DNA of 64,000 bases, from the NCBI RefSeq assembly GCF_010384365.1, contig NZ_CP048397.1, positions 7,817,683 to 7,881,682 of the forward strand, in the 5' to 3' direction. Source of the DNA: Streptomyces sp. S4.7. Lineage in GTDB: Bacteria > Actinomycetota > Actinomycetes > Streptomycetales > Streptomycetaceae. Below, piece after piece: positions 24,750-32,965 of this stretch. The position numbers and the translations under genes were made by a program. The notes below the pieces were generated by a model. That model was not told the DNA's origin. It made no database searches and saw only the letters and a list, made by a program, of their open reading frames with translations. The stretch's first letter is position 1, and the number at the start of each line of letters is the position of its first letter.

Positions 24750-25538
24750 TCAACCGCCCTTGGCGTCACCGCCGTTCCGGCCGATTCCACCGTTCCCGGC
24801 TGCCGGCTCGACCGGTTCCACCGCCCAGACGCGCTCGGCGTGCAGAGGCCCCTTGCGGGCCAGCAGCATGCCGTGATCGGCGGCCAGAGGCGCGAGTTGC
24901 GAGCCGTAACACAGCACCGCCTCACGCTTCAGGGCCCACTGATGGTCCGTCAGCGTGAGGTCGTGCTCGACGCGCAGGACATGACGGCTCGTCATGTCCT
25001 GGTAGGCGAGACCGTACCCGTGGCTGCGGCCGAGTGCGTGATCGACGCCGGCGGTCCCCCATTCGTCCAGATGGCCGGTGTAGGGGAGGTCCGCGTAGAG
25101 CGACGGGGCCGCCCGGCCGAGCTTCGCGGCGACCGCCAGCGCCCGGTCGCGAACCTTCTCGTGGTCCGGCTGATTGGTGGCGATGGGGATCAACAGAGAG
25201 GTTTCAGAGGCAAGTTCGGCCAGACAGGTGTCGATCCCCGTCAGTTCGGTGCCGTCACCGTAGGGGCCGTCGGGGTGGTCGAGCACGACGCTCCCGACCC
25301 CCAGGAGTTCACAGGCCCGCGCGTCCTCCGCACGGCGGGCGCGATATGCCTCCCGCGCGGTGGAGAACCCGCAGACGCTGTCCCACCACGAGACCGGATG
25401 GTGGGCGGTGGGCTCGCCGCCGTACACCGTGACCACCGTGACAGGGCCGGGGAGTTGGGCGATGAGCCCGGCGAGCGAGAGCACGGCGTCGTCGAAGTGC
25501 GGCGAAAGGATCACGGTGCCGGGGACTGAGGGTGTCAT
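24750..25538 (-). CDS. PIG-L (LmbE-like) deacetylase
   Basis: A 262-residue protein. 'VILSPHFDDAVLSLAGLIAQLPGPVTVVTVYGGEP' near residue 9 is the metal-binding start; the usual HPDD is HFDD, keeping His and both Asp. 'RRAEDARACELLGVGSVVLDHPDGPYG' is the second motif, and 'PIATNQPDHEKVRDRALAVA' supplies the C-terminal His. The family removes N-acetyl groups from GlcNAc-containing lipids, mycothiol precursors or antibiotics. Its ATG overlaps the stop of the DUF1796 gene (ATGA), so it is the third gene of a coupled operon with a NodS-like methyltransferase. GAGGAG stands 10 bases upstream. Confidence 0.87.
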   Translation of the reverse strand: MTPSVPGTVILSPHFDDAVLSLAGLIAQLPGPVTVVTVYGGEPTAHHPVSWWDSVCGFSTAREAYRARRAEDARACELLGVGSVVLDHPDGPYGDGTELTGIDTCLAELASETSLLIPIATNQPDHEKVRDRALAVAAKLGRAAPSLYADLPYTGHLDEWGTAGVDHALGRSHGYGLAYQDMTSRHVLRVEHDLTLTDHQWALKREAVLCYGSQLAPLAADHGMLLARKGPLHAERVWAVEPVEPAAGNGGIGRNGGDAKGG

Positions 25539-26302
25539 GGGGGGTGTCTCCTCGGGTGTGGGGTGGGCCAAAGAGGGGTGGTGCCGGGGGAGTCGGCGCG
25601 ATTACGGCCGGGGGCGGGGCGACAGCGGTACGGCGCCGAACGCTTGTCCCACTGGGCGTCGTCGCCCTCCCAGCGGCCGGGGCTCGCGGCGACCGTCCCC
25701 CAGGTGATGTCCGGGGAGAGGATCGCGGGGTCGGCGGGCGGTGTACGGCGCAGCCACAGCAGCGAGAACCGCTGCCCGGGGTGCGCGGTGGCGATCACCT
25801 GGCGCAGCCGGTTCAGGTCCCTCGCGCTGCTCTCGTCGAAGGCATCGTGATGGACGTAGAGCACCTGCGCCGGGGATGCGGCAGTCGCGCGCCAGCGCTC
25901 CGCGAGCGCCGTGAACTTGGCTCTGACGGAGTCGAGTTGGCCGTCGATGTCGTCCTGGGTGAGCAGCCGCCCGTCGGCCGGCCGGAAGTCGTGGAAGAAG
26001 CGGATGTCCGAGCCGCGGTCGAGGGCGCAGAGCCCGTCGCTGAACGGTTCCACCTGCCCCGGACGCAGTACGTGCGCGAAGTCGTCGGCGATGGCCTCGA
26101 CCACCGACTCCAGTTCGAGGTCGAGCCAGTCGAAGAAGTGCGCCGACCCGTTTCCCGTGATGCGGCGGAGCTGATACGTCGTCTCGCAGTGGTAGCCGAG
26201 CCCCACGCACACGTCGTACGCGTCGGCCCCGGTCGCCTCGCCCGCCCTGCCCGCCCCGTCGGCACCCTGGACCGGAACGGCGGGATCGGTCCGCGTCGTC
26301 AC
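25535..26302 (-). CDS. DUF1796-type putative papain-like cysteine peptidase
   Basis: A 255-residue protein. 'YDVCVGLGYHCETTYQLRRITGNGSAHFFDWLDLELESVVEAIADDF' (about residues 29-75) is the DUF1796 start: the GxxCxxA-like segment with Cys39, then 'FDWL'. 'VLYVHHDAFDESSARDLNRLRQVI' and 'FSLLWLRR' follow in the order typical of the family. DUF1796 is predicted to have a papain-like fold and is often next to glycosyl- or methyltransferases; no activity is proven to my knowledge. The C-terminal 35 residues are Pro/Arg-rich. It overlaps the deacetylase by 4 bp and lies 5 bp behind the methyltransferase. Confidence 0.75.
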   Translation of the reverse strand: MTTRTDPAVPVQGADGAGRAGEATGADAYDVCVGLGYHCETTYQLRRITGNGSAHFFDWLDLELESVVEAIADDFAHVLRPGQVEPFSDGLCALDRGSDIRFFHDFRPADGRLLTQDDIDGQLDSVRAKFTALAERWRATAASPAQVLYVHHDAFDESSARDLNRLRQVIATAHPGQRFSLLWLRRTPPADPAILSPDITWGTVAASPGRWEGDDAQWDKRSAPYRCRPAPGRNRADSPGTTPLWPTPHPRRHPP

Positions 26303-26307
26303 GGCGT

Positions 26308-27456
26308 TCAGCCGGCGGTGCGTCGCAGGAGGAGCCCGTCGCTGCCGCGTTTGATGAGATAGGCGCGGCCCGCGCAGACCGCTTCGACGCGCGGTGGCAC
26401 CAGATGGACGCTCTCCACCTCCCGCCAGGTCGCCGACGCCGCGAGCCAGGGCCGTACGCGGCTGTCCATGGCGTCCGGTTCGAGGGCGACGAAGAGGTGA
26501 TCGGTGGGCAGGCGGTCCAGCAGGCCGAGATCCTGGCCGTAGTAGAGCATCTCGATCAGCAGATGGGCTCCGGCGCGCGCATGCCCCTCCTCCGCGAGGT
26601 CGGCGAGCTCCTCGGCGGAGACCCGGACGGTCTCCGTACCCCCCACGGCCTTCTCAAGTCGTGTCCTGAACAGCGGATTGGGCTCGGTGGCGTGCACGGC
26701 GCACCCCGCCGCGACCAGACGGTGCGTCAGCGCGCCCTCGCACGCGCCCACTTCGACCAGTGACTCGCCGGTCGCGTCCCGATGTCCCAGCACCCAGGCC
26801 GCGGTGGCGTCCAGCCGGTCCTTCTCGTAGGCGGAGCTGCCGAACTCCCAGGGATCCGCGATGGACGCGGCCTCGTCGTCCAGGCTCGCCAGCAGGGCGA
26901 AGAGCCGTTCGCGCTCCTCGGCTTCGGCGTGGAAGAAGCGCTCGGTCGCCGGGATGCGGGGCGTCTGGACGACGTACTCCGGCGACGGAGCCGTAAGCAG
27001 GTGCTCGCACGCCCGGTTCACGAAGTCGAGCTTCCCCGCGATCAGTTCACGGTCCGGCGAGCGGTCGAAGTCGCTCACGACCTGGAGACAGGGCGAGTAG
27101 CCGACGGCGTGCCGCACATCGCGGTCCGCGCAGCCGGCCGCCGTGTCCCGGCCGACCCGGCCCCGGCTGCGCCGGTTGTCGGCCGGCGAGTGCGTCCACA
27201 CACGTGCCTCGCGGTCGCCGGCCACCTCGCGTACGAGCTCCGCCAGGGACGCCGGACCGCACGTCCCGGCCCGGTCGTCGGCAGGACGCACATGGCCCGC
27301 GATCCGGGCGAGCCGTTCGGCCGGACCCTGCGCGGCGGGGAAGGTGAGGGTCCGGCCGTGATCGGCGAGGACGAGGGCGGCCTCACCGTCGGTGAGGACG
27401 GACAGGAAGTCGAGTACGGCGTCTTCGGCGCGGAGCACAACAACGATGTCGATCAC
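26308..27456 (-). CDS. NodS-like SAM-dependent methyltransferase with unrecognised N-terminal domain
   Basis: A 382-residue protein from GTG 27456, with AGAGGA 9 bases upstream; readings to 27930 are low-complexity. Residues 201-380 are a class I methyltransferase of the NodS type: 'DPWEFGSSAYEKDRLDA' then motif I 'LVEVGACEGALTHRLVAAG' and 'HATEPNPLFRTRLEK'. NodS N-methylates the deacetylated glucosamine of Nod factors. Residues 1-195 are not recognised; 'VWTHSPADNRRSRGRVGRD' (about 87-105) faintly recalls the C-terminal His region of PIG-L proteins, but no HPDD motif is present. First gene of a three-gene operon, after an isolated CTAG palindrome at 27506-27515. Confidence 0.78.
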   Translation of the reverse strand: MIDIVVVLRAEDAVLDFLSVLTDGEAALVLADHGRTLTFPAAQGPAERLARIAGHVRPADDRAGTCGPASLAELVREVAGDREARVWTHSPADNRRSRGRVGRDTAAGCADRDVRHAVGYSPCLQVVSDFDRSPDRELIAGKLDFVNRACEHLLTAPSPEYVVQTPRIPATERFFHAEAEERERLFALLASLDDEAASIADPWEFGSSAYEKDRLDATAAWVLGHRDATGESLVEVGACEGALTHRLVAAGCAVHATEPNPLFRTRLEKAVGGTETVRVSAEELADLAEEGHARAGAHLLIEMLYYGQDLGLLDRLPTDHLFVALEPDAMDSRVRPWLAASATWREVESVHLVPPRVEAVCAGRAYLIKRGSDGLLLRRTAG

Positions 27457-27505
27457 AGCATCGGTCCTCTGTACGGAACGGGCGGGCCGCAAGCAGCACA
27501 CGCTA

Positions 27506-27515
27506 GGTCTAGACC
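27506..27515. promoter_or_regulatory. CTAG-centred palindrome before the methyltransferase operon
   Basis: GGTCTAGACC is a perfect 10-bp palindrome 50 bp before the GTG start. CTAG is rare in Streptomyces DNA. It is placed like an operator overlapping the operon promoter. Confidence 0.4.
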
Positions 27516-27692
27516 ACTGCGGGTGGCAAGGGACTCCGCCGCCGAAGGTCATGTCTCGGCCGTTCCGCGCCCGGCCTCCTCCGCTCGGATCACCGGAACC
27601 CCGGGAGGCACCGGACGGCCCCGGGGTTGAGCGGGGCACGCCCTGGTGAGAGCCTTGACACGGGGACCCCAGGAACGAGGAGCGGACCCGCG

Positions 27693-28544
27693 ATGGGACC
27701 GACACAGGACGCGCGCACTCTGCCACTGCCCTCGGGAGAACACGTTCCCGTGCTGGGACAGGGCACATGGGGCTGGGCGCAGGACCCGGCGCGGCGGGGG
27801 AGCGAGAAGGAGTCCCTGCTCCTGGGGATGGACCTGGGCATGACCCTGATCGACACGGCCGAGATGTACGGGCAGGGCGCCGCGGAGGAACTGGTCGGTG
27901 AGACCCTCGCCGCCCGCCGCGACGAGGCATTCCTGGTGACGAAGGTCCTGCCGTACAACGCCGGCCGCATGGACACCGTCAACGCCTGCGAACGCAGCCT
28001 GAAACGCCTGAGGACCGACCGGATCGATCTCTACCTGCTGCACTGGCGCGCCTCGGTTCCGCTTCAGGAGACGGTCTCCGCGTTCGACGAACTGCTCCGC
28101 GCGGGCAAGATCCGACACTGGGGCGTAAGCAACTTCGACCCGGCCGATCTGCGGGAGATGGCCGAGGTACCCGGCGCAGAGGCGATCGCCGCGAACCAGG
28201 TCCTCTACAACCCGACCCGGCGCGGCATCGAGTACGACCTGCTGCCCCTGTGCCAGGAGCGCGGCATTCCGGTCATGGCCTACTCGCCGGTGGAGCAGGG
28301 ACGGCTGCTCACCGCCCCGGTGCTGGAGGCGGTGGCCGGCCGCCACGGCGTCACGGCGGCCCAAGTGGCCCTGGCCTGGGTCCTGAGCCGCGCCGGAGTC
28401 GTCGCGATTCCCCGGGCGGGCCGGCCCGAGCACGTCCGCGACAACCACGCCGCGCTCGCGCTCGACCTCACCGACGACGACCACGCCGACCTCGACGCGG
28501 CCTTCCCGCCCGCCCGGGGCCCGGTCCCGCTGGAGATGCTGTGA
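27693..28544 (+). CDS. Aldo/keto reductase
   Basis: A 283-residue TIM-barrel reductase. The catalytic tetrad is visible: Asp in 'LIDTAEMYGQG', Tyr in the same segment, Lys in 'FLVTKVLPYN', His in 'LYLLHWRASVP'. 'KIRHWGVSNFDPADLREM', 'NQVLYNPTRRGIEYDLLPLCQERGIPVMAYSP' and 'VVAIPRAGRPEHVRDN' complete the NADPH site. It reduces aldehydes or ketones in the cytosol; substrate unknown. ATG 27693 follows GAGGAGCGG. It is divergent from the methyltransferase operon. Confidence 0.88.
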   Translation: MGPTQDARTLPLPSGEHVPVLGQGTWGWAQDPARRGSEKESLLLGMDLGMTLIDTAEMYGQGAAEELVGETLAARRDEAFLVTKVLPYNAGRMDTVNACERSLKRLRTDRIDLYLLHWRASVPLQETVSAFDELLRAGKIRHWGVSNFDPADLREMAEVPGAEAIAANQVLYNPTRRGIEYDLLPLCQERGIPVMAYSPVEQGRLLTAPVLEAVAGRHGVTAAQVALAWVLSRAGVVAIPRAGRPEHVRDNHAALALDLTDDDHADLDAAFPPARGPVPLEML

Positions 28545-28615
28545 CCGGCACCGGGGGCCGGGTGAACCGGCGTTGCTCGTAAGCTCATCAGCGGCCCACA
28601 ACAGCGGAGGCGGAG

Positions 28616-28855
28616 ATGGCGGACGACATTCTGCGGACGATCGACACGCTGGTCGCGGAGGAACACCGGCTGCGCGAACAGGCCCCCGGCAAGGGCCTCA
28701 GCGCGGAGGAACGCGCGCGGTTCCAGGACCTGGAACAGCGACTGGACCAGTGCTGGGACCTGCTGCGCCGACGCAGGGCGGGGGCCGAGAGCGGGGAGGA
28801 CCCCGAGCGGGTCGAACCGCGTCCGGTCGCCGAGGTCGAGTCGTACGAACAGTAG
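28616..28855 (+). CDS. DUF2630 family small protein
   Basis: A 79-residue acidic helical protein. It starts MADDILRTIDTLVAEEHRLR, then 'LSAEERARFQDLEQRLDQCWDLLRRRRA' and ends 'PRPVAEVESYEQ'. This is the full DUF2630 pattern, common in actinobacteria and of unknown role. GGAGGCGGAG stands directly upstream. It is followed after 10 bp by the cysteine-desulfurase-like gene, probably in one transcript. Confidence 0.85.
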   Translation: MADDILRTIDTLVAEEHRLREQAPGKGLSAEERARFQDLEQRLDQCWDLLRRRRAGAESGEDPERVEPRPVAEVESYEQ

Positions 28856-28865
28856 AGGGGTGTAC

Positions 28866-30071
28866 ATGACGTACGACGTCGCCGCGACGCGTGCCCGGTT
28901 TCCCGCCCTGCGGGCCGGTGTCGCGCACTTCGACGGCCCCGGAGGCACGCAGACGCCCACGCCCGTCATCGAGGCGATCACCGACGCGCTGAGCGGTCCG
29001 CTCTCCGTCAGGGGCTCCGTGGCGCCGGGGGAGATCAACGCCGAGAGGATCGTCGGCGACTTCCGCCGGGCCATGGCCGATCTCCTGGGCGCGGAGGCCG
29101 AGGGGATCGTCGTCGGGCGCAGCGCCACACAGCTCACCTACGACTTCTCCCGTGTCCTGGCCGGGAGTTGGGCACCCGGCGACGAGGTGGTGGTGAGCCG
29201 GCTGGACCACGACGCCAACATCCGCCCCTGGCTGCGGGCCGCCGAACGGGCCGGTGCCGTCGTTCGATGGGCGGACTTCGACCCGGCGACGGGTGAACTG
29301 TCCCCGGAGACCGTCGGCGCCCTGCTCACCGACCGGACGCGGCTGGTCGCGGTGACCGCGGCCTCGAACCTGATCGGGACCCGGCCGGACGTCGCGGCCA
29401 TCGCCGACCTGGTCCACCGGGCGGGCGCGCTGCTGTACGTGGACGGTGTGCACTTCGCCGCGCACGCCCTGGTGGACGTCGCGGAACTCGGCGCGGACTT
29501 CGTCGTCTGCTCGCCGTACAAGTTCTTCGGCCCCCACCACGGCGTACTCGCCGCGTCCCCACGGCTGTTGGAGACCCTGCGACCGGACAAGCTCGCGCCG
29601 TCCACCGATGTCGTACCGGAGCGCTTCGAACTCGGCACCCTGCCCTACGAAGCCCTCGCGGGCACGCGCGCCGCGGTGGACTTCCTCGCGGATCTCGCCC
29701 CCGACACGACCGGTGACCGGCGCGACCGGCTCCGGTCCGCCTACGCGGCGATCGGAGCGCACGAGGGCGCCCTGCGCGAGAGCGTCGAACAAGCGCTGTC
29801 CCGTCTCGACGGCGTGACACTGCACTCCCGCGCCGCGCTGCGGACACCCACGATGCTGCTCACATTCGCCGACCACGCCGCGACCGACGCCCACCGCTTC
29901 CTCGCCCGATCCCGGGTCCACGCCCCGGCGGGTTCCTTCTACGCCCTGGAAGCCTCCCGCCACCTCGGCCTGGGCGACACGGGCGGCCTGCGCGTGGGCC
30001 TGTCCGCGTACAACGACGCAGACGACGTCGACCGGCTCGTAACGGCCCTGTCGGCCTTCCTCCGCTCCTGA
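28866..30071 (+). CDS. Cysteine-desulfurase-like PLP enzyme (aminotransferase class V)
   Basis: A 401-residue cytosolic protein. 'FPALRAGVAHFDGPGGTQTPTPVIEAI' opens the fold; 'LVAVTAASNLIGTRPDVAAIADLVHRAGALLYVDGVHFAAHA' holds the Asp that binds the PLP ring; the Schiff-base Lys is in 'VVCSPYKFFGPHHGVL'. The catalytic Cys loop of true IscS/NifS enzymes is not evident, matching the 'cysteine desulfurase-like' subgroup. Reaction unknown; beta-lyase or aminotransferase are possible. GAGGGG lies 6-7 bases before ATG 28866. Confidence 0.86.
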   Translation: MTYDVAATRARFPALRAGVAHFDGPGGTQTPTPVIEAITDALSGPLSVRGSVAPGEINAERIVGDFRRAMADLLGAEAEGIVVGRSATQLTYDFSRVLAGSWAPGDEVVVSRLDHDANIRPWLRAAERAGAVVRWADFDPATGELSPETVGALLTDRTRLVAVTAASNLIGTRPDVAAIADLVHRAGALLYVDGVHFAAHALVDVAELGADFVVCSPYKFFGPHHGVLAASPRLLETLRPDKLAPSTDVVPERFELGTLPYEALAGTRAAVDFLADLAPDTTGDRRDRLRSAYAAIGAHEGALRESVEQALSRLDGVTLHSRAALRTPTMLLTFADHAATDAHRFLARSRVHAPAGSFYALEASRHLGLGDTGGLRVGLSAYNDADDVDRLVTALSAFLRS

Positions 30072-30217
30072 GCCGGCCGACGCGGTGAGGGGTGCGCACC
30101 CGCCGACAGGGTCGGGCGCATCACGCTCGACACCGGGCTTGCCCGACTCGCCACGGATGGCTGAGGGTTGGTGACGAGCGGGCACGGCGTCAGGTCCGGT
30201 GCCGGGGGCGGACGGGT

Positions 30218-31082
30218 GTGGCGCGGGTGTACGGGCAAGAGGTGCTGGTGGCTTGGTGCGTGGTGGTCGGGGGGCTGGCATTGGTGGGGTACGGGCGGTC
30301 CTTCGCCGGGGTGACCCGGGCGCAGCGGACGGTCCGGGTGACCGGGCGGATCGTGGCGGTCGAGGAGCCCGTGCACGACGGCCGCAGCGGGAAGGGCATC
30401 CCGGTGCTGATCTCCTTCCAGGACCCTTCCACCGGGCAGGAGTTCACCCTCCCCACCAAGGACGGGAACGAGGTGCCGATCGAAGTCGCCTGGAAGGGCC
30501 GGGAGATCGGGATACTCTTCCGGCCCGGCCGGCCCGAGGACTTCAGCACCACCTTCGATCTCGAATCCGGGCGGCACGGCGTCGCCCTGCCGAATTTCGC
30601 GGTCTTTCTCCTCTACGCCGCACTGCTGACCAGCGCCGCCCTCACCTGGGGCTATCAATGGGCGCTGATCGGCGCCGGGATCCCGTGGACCGTGGTGGCG
30701 GCTGTCGCGTCCCGCCACGAGATCAGCCTCGCGAAGGGGCGGCTCGCCAGGCTGACCGCCGCGCCCGCCGTTCCGGGCCGAATCGTCTCCGTGACGGTCC
30801 GTCTACACCGACCAGGACGGCACGCTCGTCTCCTTCGCCCCGGTGGTGTCGTTCACCACCCGCGAGGACACGACGGTCATCGGTTTCCGCCCCTTCGACG
30901 TGACGGACCCGAGCGGCTCGCGCGGACGCGAGGTGACGGTCCGTTACCAGCCGGGCGATCCGGCCGAGTTCACCCTCGACCTCGCGGACACCCGCCGTGA
31001 CCTGTGGGCGGTCGTCCGCTTCGATCTGTCGGTGCTGCTTGTCGGGGTGGCGGCGGTCGTCACCGGGGTGTACCTGCTGTGA
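30218..31082 (+). pseudogene. DUF3592-like membrane protein, interrupted by one frameshift
   Basis: From GTG 30218 one frame reads 'VLVAWCVVVGGLALVGYGRSFAG', 'GKGIPVLISFQDPSTGQEF' and two hydrophobic helices 'FAVFLLYAALLTSAALTWGYQWALIGAG', up to 'PGRIVSVTVR'. Near 30800 the sense moves to another frame: 'VYTDQDGTLVSFAPVVSFTT', then 'REVTVRYQPGDPAEFTLD' and a final helix 'FDLSVLLVGVAAVVTGVYLL'. Two DUF3592-type units with end helices are thus split by one base. A single-base sequencing error is as likely as true decay. Start uncertain (30218 or 30227). Confidence 0.65.
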
Positions 31083-31143
31083 GCGCCGTTGTCGCCGAAG
31101 CGACGACCGCGCAAGCTGTCCGAACCGCTCAAGTGGACCGGCC

Positions 31144-31933
31144 TCAGCCCCGGATCATCGACATCAGCAGTCGGCGGGTCTCCTCGTCGGCCGCCGCGAC
31201 CAGTCCGTGCCCGCCCTGTCCGACCGGGGCGCCGTCGGTTCCGGTGACCACGCAGCCGGCGGCCCGGCACATGGCGATGCCGGCGGCGAAATGCACACTC
31301 TCGGACAGGTCGCCGCCGACGGCGACGTACGCCGCGCGTCTGCCGGCGGCCACCCAGGTGAGCGCGAGCGACGTGGAGGCGACACGGGGCCGGAACCGTT
31401 CGGCGAATCCGGGTGGGCCAGCAGGTCCACCGCGCGGAATCCGGGCGCTTCGGGGTCCGGCGGGTCGAGGTCGACAAACACGAGACCGTTCGCGGACGTG
31501 GGCGTCAGCGGGGCATCGGCGCCGTCACGCCGTACCCGGGCGGACCGGCCGTCGGTGAAGAAGATCTCGCCGCTGAACGGGTCGGCCACCGCCGCCGCAC
31601 CGCCCCGCAGAGCCACGTTGACGGCCACCAGCATCGTGCCGGCGGCGTAGTTCAGTGTGCCGCAGAGGGGGTCGACCAACCACTGGCGTTCGGCGTCCGC
31701 GGGCCCCTGCCGCCCGCCCTCCTCGCCCAGGACGGCGTCATCGGGCCGGGCGGTACGGATGACGCCGAGAATCGTCTTCTCCGCCTCAAGATCCGCGGCG
31801 GTGGCGAAGTCCCCGCCCCCCTTGTCGACGCGGCTCAGCGGCCTGCCGTACATACCGCGCACCACGTCCGCGCCGGCACCGGCCGCGGCGGTCGCGACCC
31901 GGCGTCGTCGAGGCCCGCATACGAGTTGGTCAT
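31144..31933 (-). pseudogene. Inositol monophosphatase-family protein with two frameshifts
   Basis: Three frames must be joined. ATG 31933 gives MTNSYAGLDDAG, then a shift to 'VATAAAGAGADVVRGMYGR' and 'DKGGGDFATAADLEAEKTIL', 'DDAVLGEEGG', 'WLVDPLCGTLNYAAGTML'. A second shift near 31410 leads to 'GFAERFRPRVASTSLALTW' and 'ESVHFAAGIAMCRAAGCVVTG'. These are the IMPase motifs in order. The metal motif usually DP(L/I)DGT reads DPLCGT, replacing a metal Asp by Cys, which I believe also occurs in an actinobacterial subgroup. Either a decayed gene or assembly errors; note the neighbouring gene is also shifted. Confidence 0.65.
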
Positions 31934-31993
31934 GTCACGCGGGATATCGGCGCGTTGGGCGGCGGCGGGGCGCACCGCGGAGTCGACGCCGGG

Positions 31994-32866
31994 TCAACGC
32001 GCGCGTGGTGCGGGCGGGGAGGTGCCCGAAGCCAGAGGGGAGCGGGCCAGTTCGATACAGCCCGCGGTGATCAGGGCGATCGCGATGAGCTCCGGCACCA
32101 GCCACCAGCCGGTACGCACGCCCTCACCGAACAGCGTCACACCGTAGGTGATGCTGATCAGCGCGTCGCCGAGCGTCAGCATCGGCTGCGACGCGACCAG
32201 GGAGCCCGCCTGGAGGGCGTTCTGGAGGAGGAACAGCGCGCTGATCCCGGCGACGGCCGTGGCGTAAAGCTGCCAGGACGAGAAGAACGCGGCGACCCCC
32301 GAGCCTCCTTCGAGCCTGGCCACGGCGTCCTTGAGGAGCGCGGCGGTCAGCGCGTACGCGCACGCCGCCGCGAGTCCCAGCAACGCGGCACGCGTGTTGT
32401 TCCGGGTCCGGAGCGCTACGGCGATCACCACGGCCTCGAAGATCCCGGTGACGATCAGCGCCGGGACCCAGGAGAGATCCTCCACGGTCTCGCTGCCACC
32501 GGTGGGCGCAGCAGAGCCGAGTCCCACCGCCAGCCCGACGGTCACCGCGGCCACGCCGTACCAGGTGGCGCGTGGCAGCCGGGAGCGGAAGACATAGCTC
32601 GCGATCAGCAGCGTCATGGGCAGCTCGATGACGAAGATCGGCTGTACGACGGCGATGGGGCCGGTCGCCAGCGCCACCGCCTGGCAGACCGCCGCCACCA
32701 TCACGAGCCCGATCCCGGCGAGCCAGACGGGCTTGCGGAGCAGATGCCCGATCAGCGACAGGCGCATGGCGTCGGAGTCGGGAGCGGTGGCCGCGGCACG
32801 CCGCTGGAGCACGGAGGCGGAGCCGTTGCTGATCGCGGTCAGCACGGCGAACAGGACACTGATCAC
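31994..32866 (-). CDS. DMT-superfamily membrane transporter
   Basis: A 290-residue protein with nine to ten hydrophobic helices, starting 'VISVLFAVLTAISNGSASVLQRRAA' from GTG 32866. 'IAVVQPIFVIELPMTLLIASYVFRSRL' and 'LVASQPMLTLGDALISITYGVTLFGE' are the paired repeat motifs of the small-multidrug/DMT group (NIPA-like in layout). Substrate unknown. No clear ribosome site precedes the GTG. Adjacent to the broken IMPase gene on the same strand. Confidence 0.78.
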   Translation of the reverse strand: MISVLFAVLTAISNGSASVLQRRAAATAPDSDAMRLSLIGHLLRKPVWLAGIGLVMVAAVCQAVALATGPIAVVQPIFVIELPMTLLIASYVFRSRLPRATWYGVAAVTVGLAVGLGSAAPTGGSETVEDLSWVPALIVTGIFEAVVIAVALRTRNNTRAALLGLAAACAYALTAALLKDAVARLEGGSGVAAFFSSWQLYATAVAGISALFLLQNALQAGSLVASQPMLTLGDALISITYGVTLFGEGVRTGWWLVPELIAIALITAGCIELARSPLASGTSPPAPRAR

Positions 32867-32965
32867 CGCCCCATCATGCGGGCGACGCTCGCCGTGACCG
32901 CTCTCATCGCGGGCGATGCGGCCACGCGGGGGCCGAACGGGTTACCCGCCCGGCCCCCGGCTGCC

